Source: Cyprinodon diabolis (lineage: Eukaryota; Chordata; Actinopteri; Cyprinodontiformes; Cyprinodontidae). From it: a stretch of DNA of 64,000 nucleotides. The first letter of the stretch is position 1. Each line of letters opens with the position of its first letter. This document shows positions 10,910 through 22,640 of this stretch, piece after piece. Below the pieces are notes generated by a model. It made no database searches. It was given only the letters and a program-made list of their open reading frames with translations, and was not told the origin of the DNA. The position numbers were made by a program, and so were the translations under genes. Where the stretch lies: NCBI GenBank assembly GCA_030533445.1, contig CM060071.1, forward strand, positions 682,001 through 746,000. Reading direction: 5' to 3'.

Positions 10910-13900
10910 TGGTTTGTAAAGTGCTCTGGTTTATAAAGAGCTCTGGTTTATAAGGGGCTCTGGTTCATAAAGGGCTCTGGTTTATAAAGTTCTTTGGTTT
11001 ATAACTAGCTCTGGTTTATAACGAGCCCTGGTTTATAAAGAGCTCGGGTTTATGTATGGCTCTGGTTCATAAAGGGCTCTGGTTTATAAAGGTCTTTGGT
11101 TTATAACTAGCTCTGGTTTATAATGGGCTCTGGTTAATAAAGGGCTCTGGTTTATAAAAATATCTGGTTTGTAAAGTGCTCTGGTTTATGAAGAGCTCTG
11201 GTTTATAAGGGGCTCTGGTTTATAAAGGTCTGTGGTTTATTAAGAGGTCTGCTTTATGAATGGGTCTGGTTCATAAAGCGCTCTGGTTTATAAAGGGCTT
11301 TGGTTTATAACAGGTTTTGGGTTATAAAGGGCTCTGGTTTATAACGAGTTCTGGTTTATAAAGGCCTCCTGTTTATAAAGGGCTCTGGTTTCTAAAGGGC
11401 TGTGGTTTCCAAAGGGCTCCCGTTTATAAATGGCCCTGGTTTTTAATGAGCTCTGGTTTATAAAATGATTTGGTTTATAAAGGGCTTTAATTTCTAAAGG
11501 GCTCTGGTTTCTAAATGGCTCTGGTTTATAATGGGCTCTGGTTTATAAAGGGCTCTGGTTTATAAAGAGATCTGGTTTATGAATGGCTCTGGTTCATAAA
11601 GCGCTCTGGTTGATAAAGGTCGTTGGTTTATAACTCGCTCTGGTTTATAACAGGCTCTGGTTAATAAAGGGCTCTGGTTTATTAAAATCTCTCGTTTGTA
11701 AAGTGCTCTGGTTTATAAAGGCCTCTGGTTTATAAAGCGCTCTGGTTTATAAAGAGCTCCGGTTTATAAAAGGCTCTGGTTTATTAAGGGCTCTGGTTTA
11801 GAATAGGCTATGGTTTATAATGGGATTTGGGTTATAAAGGGCTCTGGTTTATAATGAGCTCTGGTTTATAAATAGCTCTGGTTGATATAGTGCCGTGGTT
11901 TATAAAGGGCTGTGGTTTATAAAGAGCTCTGGTTTATAAAAAGCTCTGGTTTATAAAGGGGGTGTGGTTTATTAAGGGCTCCGGTTTCGAACGGGCTCTG
12001 GTTTATTAAGGGCTTAGGTGTATAAAGGGATCTGGTTTCTAAAGGGCTCTTGTTTATAAATGTTCCTGGTTTATTATGGGATTTGGTTTATAAAGGGCTC
12101 TGGTTCATAAAGCGCTCTGGTTGATAAAGGTCCTTGGTTTATAACTAGCTCTGGTTTATAACGGGCTTTGGTTAATAAAGGCCTCTGGTTTATAAAAATC
12201 TCTGGTTTGTAAAGTGCCCTGGTTTATAAAGAGCTCTGGTTTATAATGGGCTTTGGGTTATAAAGGGCTCTGGTTTATAACGAGCTCTGGTTTATACATA
12301 GCTCTGGTTGATAAAGGGCTGAGGTTTATAAAGGGCTTTGGTTTATAAATGGCTCTTCTTGATAAAGGGCTCTGGTTTATAAAGGTTCTGGTTTCTAAAT
12401 GGATCCTGTTTATAAAGGGCCCTGCTTTATAACGAGCTCTGGTTTAAAAACGGCTCATGCTTATAAAGGGCTTCAGTTTCTAAAGGGCTCTGGTTTCTAC
12501 ATGGCTCTGGTTTATAACGGGCCCTGGTTTATAAAGAGCTCGGGTTTATGTATGGCTCTGGTTCATAAAGGGCTCTGGTTTATAAAGGTCTTTGGTTTAT
12601 AACTACCTCTGGTTTATAATGGGCTCTGGTTAATAAAGGGCTCTGGTTTATAAAAATCTCTGGTTTGTAAAGTGCTCTGGTTTATAAAGAGCTCTGGTTT
12701 ATAAGGGGCTCTGGTTTATAAAGGGCTCTGCTTTATAAAGAGGTCTGCTTTATGAATTGGTCTGGTTCATAAAGGGCTCTGGTTTATAAAGGGCTTTGGT
12801 TTATAACAGGTTTTGGGTTATAAAGGGCTCTGGTTTTTAACAGGCTTTGGGTTATAAAGGGCTCTGGTTTATGAAGTGCTCTGGTTTATAAAGAGCTTTA
12901 GTTTCTAAAAGGCTCTGATTTCTAAATGGCTCTGGTTTATAACAGGCTCTGGTTTATAAAGTGCTATGGTTTATAAAGAGCTCTGGTTTATGAATGGCTG
13001 TGGTTATTAAAGGGCTCTGGTTGATAAAGCTCTTTGGTTCATAACTGGCTCTGGTTTATAACTGTCTCTGGTTTATAAAGAGCTCTGTTTTATAATGGGC
13101 TCTGGTTTATAAAGGGCTCTGGTTTATAAAGGGCTTTGGTTTATAACAGGTTTTGGGTTATAAAGGGCTCTGGTTTATAACGAGCTCTGGTTTATAACAG
13201 GCTTTAAGTTATAAAGGGCTCTGGTTTATGAAGTGCTCTGGTTTATAAAGGGCTTTAGTTTCTAAAGCGCTCTGGTTTCTAAATGGCTCTGGTTTATAAC
13301 GGGCTCTGGTTTATAAAGTACTATGGTTTATAAAGAGCTCTTGTTTATTATTGGCTCTGGTTAATAAAGGGCTCTGGTTGATAAAGGTCTTTGGTTCATA
13401 ACTAGCTCTGGTTTATAACTGTCTCTGGTTTATAAAGGGCTCTGGTTTATTAAAATCTCTGGTTTATATAGGGCTCTTGTTTATAAAGAGCTCTGGTTTA
13501 TAAAGGGCTCTGGTTTCTAAATGGCTCTGGTTTATAATGGGCTCTGGTTTATAAAGGGCTCTGGTTTATAAAGAGATCTGGTTTATGAATGGCTCTGGTT
13601 CATAAAGCGCTCTGGTTGATAAAGGTCGTTGGTTTATAACTCGCTCTGGTTTATAACAGGCTCTGGTTAATAAAGGGCTCTGGTTTATTAAAATCTCTCG
13701 TTTTTAAAGTGCTCTGGTTTATAAAGGCCTCTGGTTTATAAAGGGCTCTGGTTTATAAAGAGATCTGGTTTATGAATGGCTCTGGTTCATAAAGCGCTCT
13801 GGTTGATAAAGGTCGTTGGTTTATAACTCGCTCTGGTTTATAACAGGCTCTGGTTAATAAAGGGCTCTGGTTTATTAAAATCTCTCGTTTTTAAAGTGCT

Positions 13901-15640
13901 CTGGTTTATAAAGGCCTCTGGTTTATAAAGCGCTCTGGTTTATAAAGAGCTCCGGTTTATAAAAGGCTCTGGTTTATTAAGGGCTCTGGTTTAGAATAGG
14001 CTATGGTTTATAATGGGATTTGGGTTATAAAGGGCTCTGGTTTATAATGAGCTCTGGTTTATAAATAGCTCTGGTTGATATAGTGCCGTGGTTTATAAAG
14101 GGCTGTGGTTTATAAAGAGCTCTGGTTTATAAAAAGCTCTGGTTTATAAAGGGGGTCTGGTTTATTAAGGGCTCCGGTTTCGAACGGGCTCTGGTCTATT
14201 AAGGGCTTAGGTGTATAAAGGGATCTGGTTTCCAAAGGGCTCTTGTTTATAAATGTTCCTGGTTTATAATGGGATTTGGTTTATAAAGGGCTCTGGTTCA
14301 TAAAGCGCTCTGGTTGATAAAGGTCCTTGGTGTATAACTAGCTCTGGTTTATAACGGGCTTTGGTTAATAAAGGCCTCTGGTTTATTAAAATCTCTGGTT
14401 TGTAAAGTGCCCTGGTTTATAAAGAGCTCTGGTTTATAATGGGCTTTGGGTTATAAAGGGCTCTGGTTTATAACGAGCTCTGGTTTATAAATAGCTCTGG
14501 TTGATAAAGGGCTGAGGTTTATAAAGGGCTTTGGTTTATAAATGGCTCTTCTTGATAAAGGGCTCTGATTTATAAAGGTTCTGGTTTCTAAATGGATCCT
14601 GTTTAAAAAGGGCCCTGCTTTATAACGAGCTCTGGTTTAAAAAGGGCTCTGGCTTATAAAGGGCTTTAGTTTCTAAAGGGCTCTGGTTTCTACATGGCTC
14701 TGGTTTATAACGGGCCCTGGTTTATAAAGAGCTCGGGTTTATGTATGGCTCTGGTTCATAAAGGGCTCTGGTTTATAAAGGTCTTTGGTTTATAACTAGC
14801 TCTGGTTTATAATGGGCTCTGGTTAATAAAGGGCTCTGGTTTATAAAAATCTCTGGTTTGTAAAGTGCTCTGGTTTATAAAGAGCTCTGGTTTATAAGGG
14901 GCTCTGGTTTATAAAGGGCTCTGCTTTATAAAGAGGTCTGCTTTATGAATTGGTCTGGTTCATAAAGGGCTCTGGTTTATAAAGGGCTTTGGTTTATAAC
15001 AGGTTTTGGGTTATAAAGGGCTCTGGTTTTTAACAGGCTTTGGGTTTTAAAGGGCTCTGGTTTATGAAGTGCTCTGGTTTATAAAGAGCTTTAGTTTCTA
15101 AAGGGCTCTGATTTCTAAATGGCTCTGGTTTATAACGGGCTCTGGTTTATAAAGTGCTATGGTTTATAAAGAGCTCTGGTTTATGAATGGCTCTGGTTAT
15201 TAAAGGGCTCTGGTTGATAAAGCTCTTTGGTTCATAACTGGCTCTGGTTTATAACTGTCTCTGGTTTATAAAGAGCTCTGTTTTATAATGGGCTCTGGTT
15301 TATAAAGGGCTCTGGTTTAAAAAGGGCTTTGGTTTATAACAGGTTTTGGGTTATAAAGGGCTCTGGTTTATAACGAGCTCTGGTTTACAACAGGCTTTGA
15401 GTTATAAAGGGCTCTGGTTTATGAAGTGCTCAGGTTTATAAAGGGCTTTAGTTTCTAAAGGGCTCTGGTTTCTAAATGGCTCTGGTTTATAACTGGCTCT
15501 GGTTTATAAAGTACTATGGTTTAGAAAGAGCTCTGGTTTATTATTGGCTCTGGTTAATAAAGGGCTCTGGTTGATAAAGGTCTTTGGTTCATAACTAGCT
15601 CTGGTTTATAACTGTCTCTGGTTAATAAAGGGCTGGTTAA

Positions 15641-17490
15641 TAAACTAGCTCTTATTTATAACGGGCTCAGGTTAATAAAGGGCTCCGGTTTATAAAAATC
15701 TCTGGTTTGTAAAGTGCTCTGGTTTATAAAGAGCTCTGGTTTATAAGGGGCTCTGATTTATAAGGTTTCTGGTTTATAAGGGGCTCTGGTTTCTAAAGGG
15801 CTCTTGTTTATAAATAGCCCTGGTTTATAACGAGCTCTGGTTTATAAAGGGCTCTTGTTTATAATGGGCTTTGGTTTATAAAGAGCTCTGCTTTATGAAT
15901 GGCTTTGGTTCATAAAGGGCTCTGGTTTATAAGGGTCTTTGGTTTATAACTTGCTCTGGTTTATAACCGGCTCTGATTAATAAAGTGCTCTGGTTTATAA
16001 AGAGCTCTGGTGTATAAGGGGCTCTGGTTTATAAAGGGCTCTGGTTTATGAAGAGCTCTGGTGTATAAAGGGCTCTGGTTTACAAAGGGCTCCTGTTTAT
16101 AAAGGTCTTTGGTTTACAAAGGGGTTTGTTTTCTAAAGGGCTCTTGTTTATAAAGGGCCCTGGTCTATAACGAGCTCTGGTTTATAAAGGGCTCTGGTTC
16201 ATAAGGGCTCTGGTTTATAAAGTGCTCTAGTTTAAAAATGGCCCTGGTTTATAACGAGCTCTGGTTTATAAAGGGCTCTGGTTTATAGAGAGCTCTAGTT
16301 TCTAAAGGGCTCTGGTTTATAACCGGCTCTGGTTTATAAAAAGCTCTGGTTTATAAAGGGCTTTAGTTTCTAAAGGGCTCTGGTTTCTAAATGGCTGTGG
16401 TTTATAATGGGTTCATAATCTGGTTTAGAAAGGGCTCTGGTTTATAAAGAGCTCTTGTTTATGAATGGCTCTGGTTCATGAAGCGCTCTGGTTGATAAAA
16501 ATCCTTGGTTTATAACTAGCTCTTGTTTATAACGGTATTTGGTTAATAAAGGGCTCCGGTTTATAAAAATCTCTGGTTTGTAAAGTGCTCTGGTTTATAA
16601 AGAGCTCTGGTTTATAAGGGGCTCTGATTTATAAGGTTTCTGGTTTATAAGGGGCTCTGGTTTATAAAGGGCTCTTGTTTATAAATAGCCCTGGTTTATA
16701 ACGAGCTCTGGTTTATAAAGGGCTCTTGTTTATAATGGGCTTTGGTTTATAAAGAGCTCTGCTTTATGAATGGCTTTGGTTCATAAAGGGCTCTAGTTTA
16801 GAATGGGCTATGGTTTATAAATGGCTCTGGTTTATAATGGGCTTTGGTTTATAAAGAACTCGGGTTTATGAATGGCTCTGGTTCATAAAGGGCTCTGGTT
16901 TATAAAGGTCTTTGGTTTATAACTAGCTCTAATTTATAACGGGCTCAGGTTAATAAAGGGCTCCGGTTTATAAAAATCTCTGGTTTGTAAAGTGCTCTGG
17001 TTTATAAAGAGCTCTGGTTTATAAGGGGCTCTGATTTATAAGGTTTCTGGTTTATAAGGGGCTCTGGTTTCTAAAGGGCTCTTGTTTATAAATAGCCCTG
17101 GTTTATAACAAGCTCTGGTTTATAAAGGGCTCTTGTTTATAATGGGCTTTGGTTTATAAAGAGCTCTGCTTTATGAATGGCTTTGGTTCATAAAGGGCTC
17201 TGGTTTAGAATGGGCTATGGTTTATAAATGGCTCTGGTTTATAATGGGCTTTGGTTTATAAAGAACTCGGGTTTATGAATGGGTCTGGTTCATAAAGGGC
17301 TCTGGTTTATAAAGGTCTTTGGTTTATAACTAGCTCTAATTTATAACGGGCTCAGGTTAATAAAGGGCTCCGGTTTATAAAAATCTCTGGTTTGTAAAGT
17401 GCTCTGGTTTATAAACAGCTCTGGTTTATAAGGGGCTCTGATTTATAAGGTTTCTGGTTTATAAGGGGCTCTGGTTTCTAAAGGGCTCTT
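15641..17490. repeat. 17-bp satellite array, subfamily D2 (first block)
   Basis: From about 15640 the variant set changes. ACGGGCTCAGGTTAATAAA, GGGCTCCGGTTTATAAA, CTCTGATTTATAAGG and AAATAGCCCTGG appear and the D1 markers disappear. The block holds a 407-bp higher-order repeat at 16551-17490 and ends abruptly near 17490, where CTTGTTTATAAAGAGATCTGG rejoins D1 order. Only satellite is present. Confidence 0.9.
16551..17490. repeat. 407-bp higher-order repeat, about 2.3 copies
   Basis: GGGCTCCGG followed by TTTATAAAAATCTC begins at 16551, 16958 and 17365, each exactly 407 bp apart. A second marker, CTCTGATTTATAAGGTTTC, is at 16622, 17029 and 17436 with the same spacing. 407 equals 24 monomers less one base. 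Copies are nearly identical, differing for example at AAAGAGCTC versus AAACAGCTC. The third copy breaks off at the D1 junction near 17490. Confidence 0.92.
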
Positions 17491-20400
17491 GTTTATAAAG
17501 AGATCTGGTTTATGAATGGCTCTGGTTCATAAAGCGCTCTGGTTGATAAAGGTCGTTGGTTTATAACTCGCTCTGGTTTATAACAGGCTCTGGTTAATAA
17601 AGGGCTCTAGTTTATTAAAATCTCTGGTTTGTAAAGTGCTCTGGTTTATAAAGAGCTCTGGTTTATAAGGGGCTCTGGTTCATAAAGGGCTCTGGTTTAT
17701 AAAGTTCTTTGGTTTATAACTAGCTCTGGTTTATAACGAGCCCTGGTTTATAAAGAGCTCGGGTTTATGTATGGCTCTGGTTCATAAAGTGCTCTGGTTT
17801 ATAAAGGTCTTTGGTTTATAACTAGCTCTGGTTTATAATGGGCTCTGGTTAATAAAGGGCTCTGGTTTATAAAAATATCTGGTTTGTAAAGTGCTCTGGT
17901 TTATGAAGAGCTCTGGTTTATAAGGGGCTCTGGTTTATAAAGGTCTGTGGTTTATTAAGAGGTCTGCTTTATGAATGGGTCTGGTTCATAAAGCGCTCTG
18001 GTTTATAAAGGGCTTTGGTTTATAACAGGTTTTGGGTTATAAAGGGCTCTGGTTTATAACGAGCTCTGGTTTATAAAGGTCTCCTGTTTATAAAGGGCTC
18101 TGGTTTCTAAAGGGCTGTGGTTTCCAAAGGGCTCCCGTTTATAAATGGCCCTGGTTTTTAATGAGCTCTGGTTTATAAAATGATTTGGTTTATAAAGGGC
18201 TTTAATTTCTAAAGGGCTCTGGTTTCTAAATGGCTCTGGTTTATAATGGGCTCTGGTTTATAAAGGGCTCTGGTTTATAAAGAGATCTGGTTTATGAATG
18301 GCTCTGGTTCATAAAGCGCTCTGGTTGATAAACGTCGTTGGTTTATAACTCGCTCTGGTTTATAACAGGCTCTGGTTAATAAAGGGCTCTGGTTTATTAA
18401 AATCTCTCGTTTGTAAAGTGCTCTGGTTTATAAAGGCCTCTGGTTTATAAAGCGCTCTGGTTTATAAAGAGCTCCGGTTTATAAAAGGCTCTGGTTTATT
18501 AAGGGCTCTGGTTTAGAATAGGCTATGGTTTATAATGGGATTTGGGTTATAAAGGGCTCTGGTTTATAATGAGCTCTGGTTTATAAATAGCTCTGGTTGA
18601 TATAGTGCCGTGGTTTATAAAGGGCTGTGGTTTATAAAGAGCTCTGGTTTATAAAAAGCTCTGGTTTATAAAGGGGGTGTGGTTTATTAAGGGCTCCGGT
18701 TTCGAACGGGCTCTGGTTTATTAAGGGCTTAGGTGTATAAAGGGATCTGGTTTCTAAAGGGCTCTTGTTTATAAATGTTCCTGGTTTATAATGGGATTTG
18801 GTTTATAAAGGGCTCTGGTTCATAAAGCGCTCTGGTTGATAAAGGTCCTTGATTTATAACTAGCTCTGGTTTATAACGGGCTTTGGTTAATAAAGGCCTC
18901 TGGTTTATAAAAATCTCTGGTTTGTAAAGTGCCCTGGTTTATAAAGAACTCTGGTTTATAATGGGCTTTGGGTTATAAAGGGCTCTGGTTTATAACGAGC
19001 TCTGGTTTATACATAGCTCTGGTTGATAAAGGGCTGAGGTTTATAAAGGGCTTTGGTTTATAAATGGCTCTTCTTGATAAAGGGCTCTGGTTTATAAAGG
19101 TTCTGGTTTCTAAATGGATCCTGTTTATAAAGGGCCCTGCTTTATAACGAGCTCTGGTTTAAAAACGGCTCTGGCTTATAAAGGGCTTCAGTTTCTAAAG
19201 GGCTCTGGTTTCTACATGGCTCTGGTTTATAACGGGCCCTGGTTTATAAAGAGCTCGGGTTTATGTATGGCTCTGGTTCATAAAGGGCTCTGGTTTATAA
19301 AGGTCTTTGGTTTATAACTACCTCTGGTTTATAATGGGCTCTGGTTAATAAAGGGCTCTGGTTTATAAAAATCTCTGTTTTGTAAAGTGCTCTGGTTTAT
19401 AAAGAGCTCTGGTTTATAAGGGGCTCTGGTTTATAAAGGGCTCTGCTTTATAAAGAGGTCTGCTTTATGAATTGGTCTGGTTCATAAAGGGCTCTGGTTT
19501 ATAAAGGGCTTTGGTTTATAACAGGTTTTGGGTTATAAAGGGCTCTGGTTTTTAACAGGCTTTGGGTTATAAAGGGCTCTGGTTTATGAAGTGCTCTGGT
19601 TTATAAAGAGCTTTAGTTTCTAAAAGGCTCTGATTTCTAAATGGCTCTGGTTTATAACAGGCTCTGGTTTATAAAGTGCTATGGTTTATAAAGAGCTCTG
19701 GTTTATGAATGGCTGTGGTTATTAAAGGGCTCTGGTTGATAAAGCTCTTTGGTTCATAACTGGCTCTGGTTTATAACTGTCTCTGGTTTATAAAGAGCTC
19801 TGTTTTATAATGGCTCTGGTTTATAAAGGGCTCTGGTTTATAAAGGGCTTTGGTTTATAACAGGTTTTGGGTTATAAAGGGCTCTGGTTTATAACGAGCT
19901 CTGGTTTATAACAGGCTTTGAGTTATAAAGGGCTCTGGTTTATGAAGTGCTCTGGTTTATAAAGGGCTTTAGTTTCTAAAGCGCTCTGGTTTCTAAATGG
20001 CTCTGGTTTATAACGGGCTCTGGTTTATAAAGTACTATGGTTTATAAAGAGCTCTTGTTTATTATTGGCTCTGGTTAATAAAGGGCTCTGGTTGATAAAG
20101 GTCTTTGGTTCATAAGTAGCTCTGGTTTATAATTGTCTCTGGTTAATAAAGGGCTCTGGTTTATTAAAATCTCTGGTTTATATAGGGCTCTTGTTTATAA
20201 AGAGCTCTGGTTTATAAAGGGCTCTGGTTTATAAAGGGCTCTGGTTTATAAAAATCTCTGGTTTGTAAAGTGCTCTGGTTTATAAAGAGCTCTGGTTTAT
20301 AAGGGGCTCTGGTTTATAAAGGGCTCTGGTTTATTAGGAGGTCTGCTTTATGAATGGGTCTGGTTCATAAAGGGCTCTGGTTTATAAAGTTCTTTGGTTT

Positions 20401-22640
20401 ATAACTAGCTCTGGTTTATAATGGGCTCTGGTTAATAAAGGGCTCTGGTTTATAAAAATCTCTGGTTTGTAAAGTGCTCTGGTTTATAAAGAGCTCTGGT
20501 TTATAAAGGGCTCTGGTTTATAAAGAGCTCTGGTTTATAAAGGCCTCCTGTTTATAAAGGGCTCTGGTTTCTAAAGGGCTGTGGTTTCCAAAGGGCTCCC
20601 GTTTATAAATGGCCCTGGTTTTTAATGAGCTCTGGTTTATAAAATGATTTGGTTTATAAAGGGCTTTAATTTCTAAAGGGCTCTGGTTTCTAAATGGCTC
20701 TGGTTTATAATGGGCTCTGGTTTATAAAGGGCTCTGGTTTATAAAGAGATCTGGTTTATTAAAATCTCTCGTTTTTAAAGTGCTCTGGTTTATAAAGGCC
20801 TCTGGTTTATAAAGGGCTCTGGTTTATAAAGAGATCTGGTTTATGAATGGCTCTGGTTCATAAAGCGCTCTGGTTGATAAAGGTCGTTGGTTTATAACTC
20901 GCTCTGGTTTATAACAGGCTCTGGTTAATAAAGGGCTCTGGTTTATTAAAATCTCTCGTTTTTAAAGTGCTCTGGTTTATAAAGGCCTCTGGTTTATAAA
21001 GCGCTCTGGTTTATAAAGAGCTCCGGTTTATAAAAGGCTCTGGTTTATTAAGGGCTCTGGTTTAGAATAGGCTATGGTTTATAATGGGATTTGGGTTATA
21101 AAGGGCTCTGGTTTATAATGAGCTCTGGTTTATAAATAGCTCTGGTTGATATAGTGCCGTGGTTTATAAAGGGCTGTGGTTTATAAAGAGCTCTGGTTTA
21201 TAAAAAGCTCTGGTTTATAAAGGGGGTCTGGTTTATTAAGGGCTCCGGTTTCGAACGGGCTCTGGTCTATTAAGGGCTTAGGTGTATAAAGGGATCTGGT
21301 TCATAAAGCGCTCTGGTTGATAAAGGTCCTTGGTGTATAACTAGCTCTGGTTTATAACGGGCTTTGGTTAATAAAGGCCTCTGGTTTATTAAAATCTCTG
21401 GTTTGTAAAGTGCCCTGGTTTATAAAGAGCTCTGGTTTATAATGGGCTTTGGGTTATAAAGGGCTCTGGTTTATAACGAGCTCTGGTTTATAAATAGCTC
21501 TGGTTGATAAAGGGCTGAGGTTTATAAAGGGCTTTGGTTTATAAATGGCTCTTCTTGATAAAGGGCTCTGGTTTATAAAGGTTCTGGTTTCTAAATGGAT
21601 CCTGTTTATAAAGGGCCCTGCTTTATAACGAGCTCTGGTTTAAAAAGGGCTCTGGCTTATAAAGGGCTTTAGTTTCTAAAGGGCTCTGGTTTCTACATGG
21701 CTCTGGTTTATAACGGGCCCTGGTTTATAAAGAGCTCGGGTTTATGTATGGCTCTGGTTCATAAAGGGCTCTGGTTTATAAAGGTCTTTGGTTTATAACT
21801 AGCTCTGGTTTATAATGGGCTCTGGTTAATAAAGGGCTCTGGTTTATAAAAATCTCTGGTTTGTAAAGTGCTCTGGTTTATAAAGAGCTCTGGTTTATAA
21901 GGGGCTCTGGTTTATAAAGGGCTCTGCTTTATAAAGATGTCTGCTTTATGAATTGGTCTGGTTCATAAAAGGCTCTGGTTTATAAAGGGCTTTGGTTTAT
22001 AACAGGTTTTGGGTTATAAAGGGCTCTGGTTTTTAACAGGCTTTGGGTTTTAAAGGGCTCTGGTTTATGAAGTGCTCTGGTTTATAAAGAGCTTTAGTTT
22101 CTAAAGGGCTCTGATTTCTAAATGGCTCTGGTTTATAACGGGCTCTGGTTTATAAAGTGCTATGGTTTATAAAGAGCTCTGGTTTATGAATGGCTCTGGT
22201 TATTAAAGGGCTCTGGTTGATAAAGCTCTTTGGTTCATAACTGGCTCTGGTTTATAACTGTCTCTGGTTTATAAAGAGCTCTGTTTTATAATGGGCTCTG
22301 GTTTATAAAGGGCTCTGGTTTAAAAAGGGCTTTGGTTTATAACAGGTTTTGGGTTATAAAGGGCTCTGGTTTATAACGAGCTCTGGTTTACAACAGGCTT
22401 TGAGTTATAAAGGGCTCTGGTTTATGAAGTGCTCAGGTTTATAAAGGGCTTTAGTTTCTAAAGGGCTCTGGTTTCTAAATGGCTCTGGTTTATAACTGGC
22501 TCTGGTTTATAAAGTACTATGGTTTATAAAGAGCTCTGGTTTATTATTGGCTCTGGTTAATAAAGGGCTCTGGTTGATAAAGGTCTTTGGTTCATAACTA
22601 GCTCTGGTTTATAACTGTCTCTGGTTAATAAAGGGCTGGT
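17491..22640. repeat. 17-bp satellite array, D1-type block (higher-order copy 3)
   Basis: D1 monomer order resumes with AGAGATCTGGTTTATGAATGG and follows the 10.79-15.64 kb stretch at offsets of about 6.71 kb rising to 7.00 kb. It ends with the same defective 15-bp monomer GGGCTGGTTAATAAA at about 22633 that ends the earlier D1 block at about 15630. The 67-codon open frame at 19114-19317 is the third copy of the one at 6516-6719 and reflects block duplication only. Confidence 0.9.

Larger units (their letters stand above)
3520..15640. repeat. 17-bp satellite array, subfamily D1
   Basis: Continuous 17-bp monomers in one orientation. Diagnostic variants are CTCGGGTTTATGTATGG, AACAGGTTTTGGG, AAAATGATTTGG, GTTCTGGTTTCTAAATGG and GGGGGTCTGG. 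The same variant order returns at offsets of 358 bp, about 2.6 kb and 5.88 kb. Isolated 18-bp monomers arise from AAGGGGC (one extra G). Nothing other than satellite is seen. Three 67-codon open frames (one at 6516-6719) are by-products of the repeat and are not called. Confidence 0.97.
10910..17490. repeat. Long higher-order unit, copy 2 (6.7-7.0-kb period)
   Basis: Matches copy 3 at an offset of 6,715 bp around the anchor ATG at 12399/19114. Further in, the offset is 7,003 bp (ATG at 14592/21595, and the short monomer at 15631/22634). The offset change shows that copy 3 carries about 288 bp (17 monomers) that copy 2 lacks between these anchors. This copy includes both D1-type and D2-type sequence, so the D1-to-D2 join was duplicated as a block. 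Confidence 0.75.
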
